DNA of 40,158 bases from Nemertoderma westbladi (GCA_032718475.1 JAUCBJ010001764.1:1-40158); one strand, 5' to 3'; shown: positions 12,177-25,524, counted from the first letter of the stretch. A program made the numbers and translations. Notes: generated by a model not told the origin, from the letters alone.

Positions 12177-13462
12177 ATGAAACGGCATAAACGGAACGCC
12201 AGTAAGGAGTGGTTCGATGACGATTGTATCACAGCGAAACGAATTCTACTAAACCTGATGGAAAACCGGAAAGCTTCAGCAGAGTCAGAATCCCATTTCT
12301 GGGCAGCTAGGAAAGCATACAAGTGGTTGATAAAGAAGAAGCAACTAGAGTATAGCAATACAGAGGTTACAAAACGTTTAGAGTCAGCAGAAATCGACCC
12401 ATGGACGCTATTTCGAGGAAGAAAACCAGCTTCTGAGCCAATTGAAGCAGAAGTGCTCGAATCGCACTTTCGCAATCTTGTTGGAACTGAGAACGATCCT
12501 GAAGGTTGTCGCGACCCACCTACACCCGATTTGAGTGAACTGACTGAGGACAAGTGGTTTAATAAGGGGATATCAGAAGATGAAGTATCCGAGGCTGTGT
12601 TGCGGACTAAGAACCGGAAAGCCTCGGGGCCGGATGGGTTCTATTACGAACACATAAAGGAAATCCTACCCTTCATTTTAGTTTACCTAACTTTGTTATA
12701 TAACGTTTGTTTGGACTGCACTGCTTTACCCAGCATATGGATGACAAAAGTTTTATAAATATTTTGTACAAAGGCAAGGGGTCGCCCTACGACCCTGACA
12801 ACTATAGGGGTATTGCCCTAATTTCTGTGTTTCTCAAAATTTTCACTTCTATAATTAACTCTAAATTACGGTTGAATATTTATGCAGTTTTTCCCTGTAA
12901 CCAATATGGGTTTATTCCCGATAGATCCACAATACATGCACTCTGTCAATTGTTTAGTGATATAAATCAAGCTCTCAAATCAGAACACCGTTCGAATCGA
13001 CATGTATACGCATGTTTTATCGATTTTAAAAAGGCCTTCGATATGGTACCTAGAGCAAAACTTTTATACAAAATTTATACTCTAGGAGTACGTGGTAAGA
13101 TATACAATATTATCCGTTGTTTATTTAAGAATAATAACCGTATTTTCGATGGCATTAAATATTCTAATGTGATAGACCAACTGAGAGGCATATTACAGGG
13201 AGATTCAATTTCACCTACACTTTTTGTGCTTTTTATTGCCGATTTGTGCCATTTCCTATGTTCCGCAGTATCTACTTTAAAACAGATTTTCTTCGCGGAT
13301 GATCTTGTATTTTACTTTTCGAACGCTTATGATGTGCAATCGGCACTAAATGCTGTGTACACATGGTGTCAAGAAAATGGTATGACGGTCAACTTGCGTA
13401 AAACTAAGATTGTAAAATTTAGAAACGGTGGTCCTCTTAAAAAGACCGATATTTTTACATAA
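12177..13462 (+). pseudogene. LINE linker and reverse transcriptase with FADD box
   Basis: The linker (KEWFDDDCITAKR, KAYKWLIKKKQLEY) runs into the pre-RT block RKASGPDGFYYEHIK (about 12618-12660). One frameshift near 12710-12758 moves the reading into the second frame, which carries ILYKGKGSPYDPDNYRGIAL, CFIDFKKAFDMVPRAKLLYK (first catalytic Asp), LRGILQGDSISPTLFVLFI and the catalytic FADD at 13292-13303. Then follow CQENGMTVNLRKTKIVKF and a stop at 13460. Only one frameshift separates the blocks, so this is the best preserved RT in the window. Confidence 0.85.
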
Positions 13463-14135
13463 TGGCGAAATTGTGCATATTGATAATTCTTACGAATACT
13501 TAGGCGTTATAGTCCAACCATCTCTGTGCTTTTCATAGCACATACACCTAAAGAAACGTGAGTGCTATAGCTTGATAGGATCGCTATCTGTATTACCACT
13601 ACTATCTGTAGATACTGGGCTGAAAATTTTTAACAGTAAAGTAGCCCCAAAAGCCCTCTATGCAATCTCCACTTTTGGTAAATATTTAAAATTGAAACAC
13701 CTAAAGAACATAGACATGATAAAATCTTAATTTTTGAAGAAAATGCTTGGCTTGCCACTAAATGCCTCATCAACCCTAGCTCACAACCTCACTGAGACTA
13801 CTCTACTGAAATTCCCGAACACGTTCAACTCCGATTCCATTTCACAATACAAAGCCTTCAGAACCGAACGCCAGAACGCTTTCATTGCCGAAGGTCTTCT
13901 TAATGGCCCTGCGTTTTCCAACACCGCATGGAGAAGAACCGGACAGAAAAACCGTCACGTCATCACAAGAACCACCTCACACGGTTTTCATCACAAGCTT
14001 TGCACCAACACTCGCCCTTTCCATGACCGCTCCGTCTCTTGTGTTTGCAAATTCTGTAACCTCAGTTGCGAAGACAAGTACCACGTACTATCATGCTCAT
14101 CATCTCCAGTTCTCTCCGCACTACCAATCGAATAA
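13463..14135 (+). pseudogene. LINE C-terminal region with Cys/His cluster
   Basis: After the RT the reading continues through NSYEYLGVIV and ALYAISTFGKYLKLK with intervening stops. An open stretch from about 13734 to 14135 contains GLLNGPAFSNTAWRRTGQKN and a CxxC-x(n)-H-x4-C cluster (CKFCNLSCEDKYHVLSC, about 14043-14095). This kind of terminal zinc-binding cluster is usual after the RT of several LINE groups. The 3' untranslated part runs to the A9 tail at 14470. Confidence 0.7.
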
Positions 14136-14470
14136 TTTAACTTTGTAAACCTTTATATTTTTCATAATCTATCCCACACTCCATTTTAATGAAAATTTTT
14201 ATATAATAAAATATAATTTTATATTATTTTATATTATGTTGGTTGAGAATAAACTGTTTTTATCATTTGTGCTTTTAATGATATGTTATATATTAAATTA
14301 ATTGAGACTCTTAGATTACTGTACCATAAATACTGATAGATACTATTTCCTGTATTATACTCGTATAATTTGTAATGTATGTAAATTATTCCATTCACCT
14401 TTGATTTTACCCTCACAAATGAGCTAATATATTTGCCCCGCACGGGGGCGTATCTTTCTTTAAAAAAAAA

Positions 14471-14610
14471 TAGATTTAATATAGTTATTTACTGTTAGAT
14501 ATATAAAATTTAAGAAAAAAACATCATAAAAGAATATGTAAAGTTATTGAAGGGGGGGGGGGGGGGGGGGGGGTTATCTCAGCTTCATTCCCCTGGACGC
14601 CAGAAGGGCT
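14471..14610 (+). repeat. Right copy of the ~140-bp direct repeat flanking the LINE
   Basis: It begins TAGATT immediately after the A9 tail and ends CAGAAGGGCT, followed by the right hAT-like terminus. It shares the poly(G) run and the CTCAGCTTCATTCCCCTGG segment with 11095-11230. Confidence 0.65.
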
Positions 14611-14623
14611 CGCTGCGCCTCTG

Positions 14624-14631
14624 ATAAACTG
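14624..14631 (+). repeat. Right 8-bp target-site duplication of the hAT-like element
   Basis: ATAAACTG directly follows the right terminal inverted repeat and pairs with ATAAACGG at 10848-10855. Confidence 0.6.
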
Positions 14632-14990
14632 CTGCTCAAGGACACTGGCCTAATGAACATCGTCGGACTGTATGAGGAGGCAGCTTTGTATCGGCATCAG
14701 TAATCTGTATATAAACTTCTAATTTATTTTATATATTTAATTTCAAGGTTGTCAGCCCATGACTTTCTTAAGATACCTCTTAAAGGACACAGGCCTTGAA
14801 GATGCGGATAATCTCGCGAAAGTCATGGGGTCATGGTGCAACTTTGTTGATAAGCCGGTATATAGTATTCTTAATGCACGCTGCATCACAGGAAGCCTAT
14901 TGTAGATTGCATAGTGGTGGCACAATGTTTTTGTTAAGCCATCATAGCATCTCAATGTGAAGTTGAAATGCAGCAGGCCGATTATAGATA
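14629..14990 (+). mobile_element. Two LINE 3'-terminal coding scraps in tandem
   Basis: The plus strand reads LLKDTGLMNIVGLYE at about 14632-14676. From 14760 it reads MTFLRYLLKDTGLEDADNLA and then KVMG. This is the ending of an RTE-like LINE protein (a TFxxxLKDTGL...LA..M.DR..WR pattern). The second scrap closely matches 31265-31354. After the frame is lost, both copies share a tail with a GCAGC.GGCCGAT-like stretch. They are dead fragments left beside the hAT-like insertion. Confidence 0.6.
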
Positions 14991-15360
14991 TATAGATTCC
15001 ATATCATTTTTTGTGGTGTTTGTTTAAAAAAAGTATACTAGTATAACGTTAGTGTAACGATTAAGTATATAATGTAATAGAACATTATGATAATGCTCTC
15101 CATAGCGAAAAATATCAACCGACCCTATTGGGGCTATTGGGGTACCTAGGTTTCAAAATACAGGTTATCATCATACGGGTGTGTGTACTGAGCTACCAGG
15201 ATGGATGAAGAATTTGCTATGGAGTGGGATAAAATATTTAGGCCAACTAATCACTCAAAGGAAAGGAAATCACTCATATTGTTCTATTGTTACAATATGT
15301 ACTTAATATACCATGATGATGCACAACTCAATATATGATGGTACTCTCATAACATGAGTA

Positions 15361-15815
15361 GATCAGCATCTTTGTTGTAACGATTGCCAGTGTGCTGATA
15401 GCTCTCAAACTGATTGTATATTTAATTTATGGAAATCTGTTTCCAAAACTTTAATTAGTTGCGCAAATCAGACCTTGCCTCGGAGTAAAAATTATATAAA
15501 TAGTGGTGGTAAGACAATAATATTCCAGGCGGGAATGATAATGTCAAAAGTTATTACGACGCATCTCGGCGCGCTTTTTCGGATAGGCGTAATGCTGGTT
15601 GCCCGAGGCAAGGTGAGATTCATAAAGTATATTTAACTAAGAGACACGTTTTAGAGAGGAACCTTTTCTTTATCTCAGAGGCACGTTTTAAACGTGCCTT
15701 CCGTTCCTGTAAACGTAATGAAAAATCCAATAGGGCAAACAAGCTAGCTGATGCTAATTTGAGAAAAGATTATAAATCATTTAGGGGTTCAGTAAAAATA
15801 AGGATAATATGTCAT
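15361..15815 (+). mobile_element. LINE fragment: region between endonuclease and RT
   Basis: One frame reads CADSSQTDCIFNLWKSVSKT (about 15392-15451). After a frame change another reads NVKSYYDASRRAFSDRRNAG, ending at about 15603. It continues HKVYLTKRHVLERN and SEARFKRAFRSCKRNEKSNR, then ANKLADANLRKDYKSF (about 15735-15782). The VKxxYDxxRRAF and ARFKRAxRxCKRNE patterns are typical of the linker of LINE proteins. Both ends are truncated, and no RT motif follows. Confidence 0.7.
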
Positions 15816-17154
15816 GGGATCTACTTGGTATGAGTTGTTCGGACCTAGATACCAAGCGGGGGTCTAGTAGCTCTGGATATTGGTGAAAACACATCTGGTT
15901 TCGTCTTTAACTTCACATATATTGTTAATAAACAGTATAATAGTAAGTATGTTACAGACAGATATCTATTTAATGGTCCAAAGTCGGGGCTTTTGTGAAG
16001 CAATGGCACCGCAGAGGCTGAAAATTTTACATTGGTCTTTGTAATGTAATAACTATGGATCTGCTACGTTCACCGTAGCAATAATGAACAACTGAACTAC
16101 AATATTAATCTATGATACTATATATATATCATGATACTTGCAGTGAGAGAACTAACTGTGTCATTATTAGTTTAGTTAACCAAGGCTTCTGATTGGCTCT
16201 GGCTATTTGCCAACTATTAAATCTCATTAGATAGCAGCAAATAAGGTGTGTGTAATCGATTGGTTTGATTGATTCTCTAGTTCCCTCTTAGCTACACAAT
16301 GTTATTTATCATTTATGGTTCATCCCTGTACAATTAATATATGCACAATGGATAAGCAATAAATATATATACACAATACGTTAACCGTATTACAATATAA
16401 TAGATTGCGCAACACGTGATCTTTCCTTTGTTTTGCCACCAGGCCCTATTGCTACCTTGACTTTGCGAGGTATCAGTCCCCTTAAGGGGAGGGTGATAAT
16501 TGATGCCGCTATACGGCTGGTGGCTAATAGGGTAATGTATTGGTTTTTTAGGTAAGTGAAGTACATATAGGGATAATCCCGTAACAGAGTATCGGTATTG
16601 CCTAACCTTATTGATGCTCAAATAGGGGAACAAAGTGAAATGGTTGCTAGTGATTACGAGGAAATATTTAATTGCATCAACGTTAGTGCAGTTCTGGTGA
16701 AGTTTCTTTTGGATTTTCCAATTTAATATTGTGCTTCTATTTATTACTCTACTTATTACCACTGGTAATCTTTCTTTCTTACTGTACCTTACAGACTCTA
16801 TATCGACTAAGATATTGTGTTATATCCATAATTGTCCGCAATAAAATATATAATAATAATAATAATAATAATCAATGACTAACGATACGACCAGCTGATA
16901 AAAACACGCCTCACCCTGCAGATCTCAAATTGCATGTACACTGAAGAAACTACCAACCCGTACAAGATATCCTCAATCGCAGGTCGCGGCTCTCGGTATC
17001 AACAAAATATGGAATCCGGATATCAGTAGGCCTATACATCTGACTGTTTATTCTCAATTAAATTGGGTTTTCTACAACATTACTAACTCTCGTTTATTGT
17101 TTTGGTTCCTTTAAACCCGCCTCTGTAACCTAATTCTTTACTAACCTGCCCAAA
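15816..17154. other. Non-coding spacer with an (ATA)n microsatellite
   Basis: Nothing gene-like is supported. The region holds an (ATA)n run at about 16845-16871. On the minus strand there is a 142-codon open stretch at 16334-16762, but it has no ATG before its internal region and no recognisable motif. Confidence 0.5.
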
Positions 17155-18706
<1,552 letters not shown>

Positions 18707-19380
18707 TTTATGCCAAGCTTGTCATGTCTGTGGGCTGTTGTAATGTGGTGTGGGTGCCTTACAATTACAGGGCGATTTATATAAGAATATATGCATAAAT
18801 ATAAAACTAACTATAACGTATTAAACTATAGTTTATAGTTTCATTAGTTAGTTTATAGTTTGTATAAACATATTTACCTGATGTACTGCTAACAGCAATG
18901 TTATCATATCCATGTTTTGCTGTATATCTTTCTATGGTGTTGTTTTACACTCCTTCTCATATGTCCTGTCGGATTGAACAGTGAACACCCCCAGGCCTCC
19001 AACCCCACCCCACAGCTCCAAGTCCCCACAATGCGTGCTCATCCACGAAAAGCCAAACATTGATTATTAAAACTCTCACAAAGGCGTAACGATTTTCTTA
19101 CCCTACTTTTATAGTGAGTTGTCACAAATTAATTACGACTAGGATCTTGACCTGTCATCGCTGGCAAATAGAGCAACCCCACATGTAAAGTACAATGGGA
19201 CTTAATCAATAGCGGCCAACCTTGGGTTATTTATTGTGAACGAACATCCACAGAAACCGTTGATGGTTAAGGGCATACTAATTATAATATACTCTCTCAC
19301 GATAATGGATAGCTGGTACTAAATCACCCATATTCTATATAGAAATACTGAAATACTAAAAGACATTCCGCAAAAATCCG
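18707..19380. other. Spacer between two tandem arrays
   Basis: No gene or recognisable element is seen. It includes a short TAGTTTATAGTTT-type duplication near 18826-18863. Confidence 0.5.
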
Positions 19381-19830
19381 ACGGCCCCGGACTATACTGC
19401 ACAATAACCCGACAGGCCGGATTATACTCCACAATAACCCGTCAGGCCGGATTATACTGCACAATAACCCGACAGGCCTTTTTATACTGCACAATAACCC
19501 GTCAGGCCGGATTATACTGCACAATAACCCGACAGGCCTTTTTATAATGCACAATAACCCGTCAGGCCGGATTATACTGCACAATAACCCGACAGGCCTT
19601 TTTATAATGCACAATAACCCGACAGACCGGATTATACTGCACAATAACCCGACAACCTGGACAATGCTGCACAATAACCCGACAGACCGGATTATACTGC
19701 ACAATAACCCGACAGGCCTTTTTATAATGCACAATAACCCGACAGACCGGATTATACTGCACAATAACCCGACAACCTGGACAATGCTGCACAATAACCC
19801 GACAGACCGGACTATACTGCACAATAACAT
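19381..19830. repeat. 30-bp tandem repeat, 15 copies, with 60/120-bp super-repeats
   Basis: The unit contains ACTGCACAATAACCCG and a variable half (GACAGGCCGGATT, GACAGGCCTTTTT or GACAACCTGGACA). The variants alternate, giving a 60-bp period on the left. On the right (from about 19621) they give a 120-bp period, with a cycle of CCGG, CTGG, CCGG and CTTT types. Since 30 is a multiple of three, open frames span the array on both strands; their repetitive peptides (such as GLLCSIIRSV) are not evidence of a gene. Confidence 0.95.
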
Positions 19831-20645
19831 AACCTACCTACTTACATGTTGTTCATTTACAACAACCAGCATAAGATGACTAAACACATGGTATCAATTG
19901 CGTGATAGACTTGTGTAGGTTTGTCAATAGTTAATTGAAAGTTTGAGAAGGGAACACTCAATGGATCTATCTCTCTGGTATAATTTTCAAGTTTTGTTTG
20001 GAAATTCTTTCATTTCGGAAAAAAATAAAACTCTTACACTCTACCGGTACCTGAATAAAGCCATGTTTGTCGTTTTTCTTTAAACAAATAGGAAAGTAAA
20101 ATCAATTATTCTGGTTGTTTGGCGGCAATTAAAAGTATTTTTTGTGGGGGATCAAGGCAACCTGGGAAACAGAGTGCAAGGGTTTATTTACTGTGGAAGA
20201 TCACCCATTTGGTGGTGAACAGGAATTCCTTTGCTTCTGAAAGCTTCTCCCATTCAAAAGTATTTTTTGCCAAATTTGTATATAATTATTGTGTTGAAAA
20301 ATAACACCTTCATAATCGATCGCGTTCTAATTATCCGGAGGTGTTTCCTTGGGTGGTGGTGATGTTTTCCTAAACCGGATCAATCTAAACCGTAATGTTT
20401 TAAGGAATATCATTCATAATTCATAAAGTAATACGCATTCAAAAGGAAGGAATAATGAACTATTCTTTGTTTCATTGTTTGGCGAGACACCGAGTCTAGG
20501 TGAGCCTTTGATTCGCGGTATAATTAGTTCACCGTCTGTCGTAGTCGCCGTTGGAAATGTTTCAACGCTAATAAATCGGTCAATTACAGATGAAATGAAA
20601 CTAAACTTGGTACGCATTACGCATGTAGTCTATAAAAGCGTTAAC
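19831..20645. other. Spacer between the 30-bp and 46-bp arrays
   Basis: No gene is supported. A 67-codon minus-strand frame starting with ATG at 20617 (to 20414) has no recognisable domain or signal peptide and is probably chance. Confidence 0.45.
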
Positions 20646-23600
20646 GGTTGAAACCAAGGTACCTAGGTACTCGGTCAACACGCAACACAACGGTTGAAAC
20701 CAAGGTACCTAGGTACACGGTCAACAGGCAACACAATGGTTGAAACCAATGTACCTAGGTACACGGTCAACACGCAACACAACGGCTGAAACCAAGGTAC
20801 CTAGGTACTCGGTCAACACGCAACACAACGGTTGAAACCAAGGTACCTAGGTACTCGGTCAACACGCAACACAACGGTTGAAACCAAGGTACCTAGGTAC
20901 ACGGTCAACAGGCAACACAATGGTTGAAACCAAGGTACCTAGGTACACGGTCAACAGGCAACACAACGGTTGAAACCAAGGTACCTAGGTACACGGTCAA
21001 CAGGCAACACAACGGTTGAAACCAAGCTACCTAGGTACACGGTCAACAGGCAACACAACGGTTGAAACCAAGGTACCTAGGTACACGGTCAACAGGCAAC
21101 ACAATGGTTGAAACCAAAGTACCTAGGTACACGGTCAACACGCAACACAACGGTTGAAACCAAGGTACCTAGGTACACGGTCAACACGCAACACAATGGT
21201 TGAAACCAAGGTACCTAGGTACACGGTCAACACGCAACACAACGGTTGAAACCAAGGTACCTAGGTACACGGTCAACAGGCAACACAATGGTTGAAACCA
21301 AGGTACCTAGGTACACGGTCAACAGGCAACACAATGGTTGAAACCAAAGTACCTAGGTACACGGTCAACAGGCAACACAACGGTTGAAACCAAGGTACCT
21401 AGGTACACGGTCAACAGGCAACACAATGGTTGAAACCAAAGTACCTAGGTACACGGTCAACAGGCAACACAACGGTTGAAACCAAGGTACCTAGGTACAC
21501 GGTCAACACGCAACACAACGGTTGAAACCAAGGTACCTAGGTACACGGTCAACACGCAACACAACGGTTGAAACCAAGGTACCTAGGTACACGGTCAACA
21601 GGCAACACAATGGTTGAAACCAAAGTACCTAGGTACACGGTCAACACGCAACACAACGGTTGAAACCAAGGTACCTAGGTACACGGTCAACACGCAACAC
21701 AACGGTTGAAACCAAGGTACCTAGGTACACGGTCAACAGGCAACACAATGGTTGAAACCAAGGTACCTAGGTACACGGTCAACAGGCAACACAATGGTTG
21801 AAACCAAAGTACCTAGGTACACGGTCAACAGGCAACACAACGGTTGAAACCAAGGTACCTAGGTACACGGTCAACACGCAACACAACGGTTGAAACCAAG
21901 GTACCTAGGTACGCGGTCAACACGCAACACAACGGTTGAAACCAAGGTACCTAGGTACACGGTCAACAGGCAACACAATGGTTGAAACCAAAGTACCTAG
22001 GTACACGGTCAACACGCAACACAACGGTTGAAACCAAGGTACCTAGGTACACGGTCAACACGCAACACAATGGTTGAAACCAAGGTACCTAGGTACACGG
22101 TCAACACGCAACACAACGGTTGAAACCAAGGTACCTAGGTACACGGTCAACAGGCAACACAATGGTTGAAACCAAGGTACCTAGGTACACGGTCAACAGG
22201 CAACACAATGGTTGAAACCAAAGTACCTAGGTACACGGTCAACAGGCAACACAACGGTTGAAACCAAGGTACCTAGGTACACGGTCAACACGCAACACAA
22301 CGGTTGAAACCAAGGTACCTAGGTACACGGTCAACAGGCAACACAATGGTTGAAACCAAGGTACCTAGGTACACGGTCAACAGGCAACACAATGGTTGAA
22401 ACCAAAGTACCTAGGTACACGGTCAACAGGCAACACAACGGTTGAAACCAAGGTACCTAGGTACACGGTCAACACGCAACACAACGGTTGAAACCAAGGT
22501 ACCTAGGTACACGGTCAACACGCAACACAATGGTTGAAACCAATGTACCTAGGTACACGGTCAACACGCAACACAACGGCTGAAACCAAGGTACCTAGGT
22601 ACTCGGTCAACACGCAACACAACGGTTGAAACCAAGGTACCTAGGTACACGCTCAACAGGCAACACAATGGTTGAAACCAAGGTACCTAGGTACACGGTT
22701 AACAGGCAACACAATGGTTGAAACCAAAGTACCTAGGTACACGGTCAACACGCAACACAACGGCTGAAACCAAGGTACCTAGGTACTCGGTCAACACGCA
22801 ACACAACGGTTGAAACCAAGGTACCTAGGTACACGGTCAACAGGCAACACAATGGTTGAAACCAAGGTACCTAGGTACACGGTCAACAGGCAACACAATG
22901 GTTGAAACCAAAGTACCTAGGTACACGGTCAACAGGCAACACAACGGTTGAAACCAAGGTACCTAGGTACACGGTCAACACGCAACACAACGGTTGAAAC
23001 CAAGGTACCTAGGTACGCGGTCAACACGCAACACAACAGTTGAAACCAAGGTACCTAGGTACACGGTCAACAGGCAACACAATGGTTGAAACCAAAGTAC
23101 CTAGGTACACGGTCAACAGGCAACACAACGGTTGAAACCAAGGTACCTAGGTACACGGTCAACACGCAACACAACGGTTGAAACCAAGGTACCTAGGTAC
23201 ACGGTCAACAGGCAACACAATGGTTGAAACCAATGTACCTAGGTACACGGTCAACACGCAACACAACGGCTGAAACCAAGGTACCTAGGTACTCGGTCAA
23301 CACGCAACACAACGGTTGAAACCAAGGTACCTAGGTACACGGTCAACAGGCAACACAATGGTTGAAACCAAGGTACCTAGGTACACGGTCAACAGGCAAC
23401 ACAATGGTTGAAACCAAAGTACCTAGGTACACGGTCAACAGGCAACACAACGGTTGAAACCAAGGTACCTAGGTACACGGTCAACACGCAACACAACGGT
23501 TGAAACCAAGGTACCTAGGTACGCGGTCAACACGCAACACAACGGTTGAAACCAAGGTACCTAGGTACACGGTCAACAGGCAACACAATGGTTGAAACCA

Positions 23601-25524
23601 AAGTACCTAGGTACACGGTCAACACGCAACACAACGGTTGAAACCAAGGTACCTAGGTACACGGTCAACACGCAACACAATGGTTGAAACCAAGGTACCT
23701 AGGTACACGGTCAACACGCAACACAACGGTTGAAACCAAGGTACCTAGGTACACGGTCAACAGGCAACACAATGGTTGAAACCAAGGTACCTAGGTACAC
23801 GGTCAACAGGCAACACAATGGTTGAAACCAAAGTACCTAGGTACACGGTCAACAGGCAACACAACGGTTGAAACCAAGGTACCTAGGTACACGGTCAACA
23901 CGCAACACAACGGTTGAAACCAAGGTACCTAGGTACACGGTCAACACGCAACACAATGGTTGAAACCAAGGTACCTAGGTACACGGTCAACAGGCAACAC
24001 AACGGTTGAAACCAAGGTACCTAGGTACACGGTCAACACGCAACACAATGGTTGAAACCAAGGTACCTACAGTAGGTACACGGTCAACACGCAACACAAT
24101 GGTTGAAACCAAGGTACCTAGGTACACGGTCAACACGCAACACAACGGTGGAAACCAAGGTACCTAGGTACTCAGTTAACACGCAACACAATGGTTGAAA
24201 CCAAGGTACCTAGGTACACGGTCAACACGCAACACAACGGTTGAAACCAAGGTACCTAGGTACACGGTCAACAGGCAACACAATGGTTGAAACCAAGGTA
24301 CCTAGGTACACGGTCAACACGCAACACAATGGTTGAAACGAAGGTACCTAGGTACACGGTCAACACGCAACACAATGGTTGAAACCAAGGTACCTAGGTA
24401 CACGGTCAACAGGCAACACAATGGTTGAAACCAAGGTACCTAGGTACACGGTCAACACGCAACACAATGGTTGAAACCAAGGTACCTAGGTACACGGTCA
24501 ACAGGCAACACAACGGTTGAAACCAAGGTACCTAGGTACACGGTCAACACGCAACACAATGGTTGAAACCAAGGTACCTACAGTAGGTACACGGTCAACA
24601 CGCAACACAATGGTTGAAACCAAGGTACCTAGGTACACGGTCAACACGCAACACAACGGTGGAAACCAAGGTACCTAGGTACTCAGTTAACACGCAACAC
24701 AATGGTTGAAACCAAGGTACCTAGGTACACGGTCAACAGGCAACACAATGGTTGAAACCAAGGTACCTAGGTACACGGTCAACACGCAACACAACGGTTG
24801 AAACCAAGGTACCTAGGTAAACACGGTCAACACGCAACACAATGGTTGAAACCGAGGTACCTAGGTACACGGTAAACACGCAACACAAGGGTTGTGACCA
24901 AGGTACCTAGGTACTCAGTTAACACGCAACACAAGGGTTGAAACCAAGGTGACTAGGTACACGGTCAACACGCAACACAATGGTTGAAACCAAGGTACCT
25001 AGGTACACGGTCAACACGCAACACAACGGTGGAAACCAAGGTACCTAGGTACACGGTCAACAGGCAACACAATGGTTGAGACCAAAGTACCTAGGTACTC
25101 GGTCAACACGCAACACAACGGTTGAAACCAAGGTACATAGGTACACGGTCAACACGCAACACAATGGTTGAAACCAAGGTACCTAGGTACACGGTCAACA
25201 GGCAACACAACGGTTGAAACCAAGGTACCTAGGTACTCGGTCAACAGGCAACACAATGGTTGAAACCAAGGTACCTAGGTACACGGTCAACACGCAACAC
25301 AATGGTTGAAACCAATGTACCTAGGTACACGGTCAACGCGCAACACAACGGTTGAAACCAAGGTACCTAGGTACACGGTCAACACGCAACACAACGGTTG
25401 AAACCAAGGTACCTAGGTACACGGTCAACACGCAACACAATGGTTGAAACCAAGGTACCTAGGTACTCGGTCAACACGCAACACAACGGTTGAAACCAAG
25501 GTACCTAGGTACACGGTCAACACG
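20646..25524. repeat. 46-bp palindrome-bearing satellite, about 106 copies
   Basis: The 46-bp monomer begins GGTTGAAACCAAGGTACC, runs through TAGGTACACGGTCAACACGC and ends AACACAAC. It contains a perfect 12-bp palindrome (GTACCTAGGTAC) and an adjacent 10-bp inverted repeat (GGTT-GA-AACC). Four positions vary in linked combinations: C/T before GGTTG, AAG/AAA/AAT before GTACC, A/T/G in TACxCGG, and CACGC/CAGGC. The pattern of variants recurs in blocks, e.g. the same nine-monomer series at 21704-22117 and 23314-23727. The last ~1.5 kb is more diverged and includes copies with CAGTA inserted at the palindrome centre (near 24068 and 24579). No reading frame spans it, and monomers abut with no spacers. 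Confidence 0.98.

Larger units (their letters stand above)
11231..14470 (+). mobile_element. Decayed EN/RT LINE (Jockey/I-like) inside the hAT-like element
   Basis: The element runs from just after the left direct repeat to an A9 tail at 14462-14470, about 3.24 kb. It encodes, in order, an endonuclease (EN), a linker, a reverse transcriptase with FADD, and a C-terminal region with a cysteine/histidine cluster. It is close to full length, but frames change near 12060-12180 and 12710-12760 and stops occur near 13460, 13537 and 13728, so it is inactive. The poly(A) end followed at once by the right direct repeat is the normal structure of target-primed insertion. Clade placement (Jockey/I superclade rather than CR1) is a guess from the single EN-RT frame and C-terminal cluster. 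Confidence 0.85.
10856..14623. mobile_element. Non-autonomous hAT-like element, interrupted by a LINE
   Basis: The left end CAGAGGCGTAGCGAG (10856-10870) and right end CTCGCTGCGCCTCTG (14609-14623) are inverted repeats matching at 14 of 15 bases. They start with CAG, as hAT ends often do, and are flanked by 8-bp target duplications. No transposase is readable. After removing the inserted LINE and one copy of its duplication (about 11231-14610), the original element would be only about 390 bp, i.e. a MITE. A poly(G) run lies near each end. The hAT assignment rests on the CAG ends and the 8-bp duplication, not on protein evidence. Confidence 0.65.

Noticed and set aside
16334-16762. A 142-codon minus-strand frame
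   Set aside because: Its first codon is GTG and no ATG occurs in the frame; no domain, splice context or neighbour supports it.
19324-19830. Leu-Cys-Ser-Ile repeat frames on both strands
   Set aside because: They are artefacts of a 30-bp array whose period is divisible by three.
20646-25524. Possible CRISPR array
   Set aside because: The 46-bp units abut with no unique spacers, there are no cas genes, and the context is an animal genome; it is a satellite.
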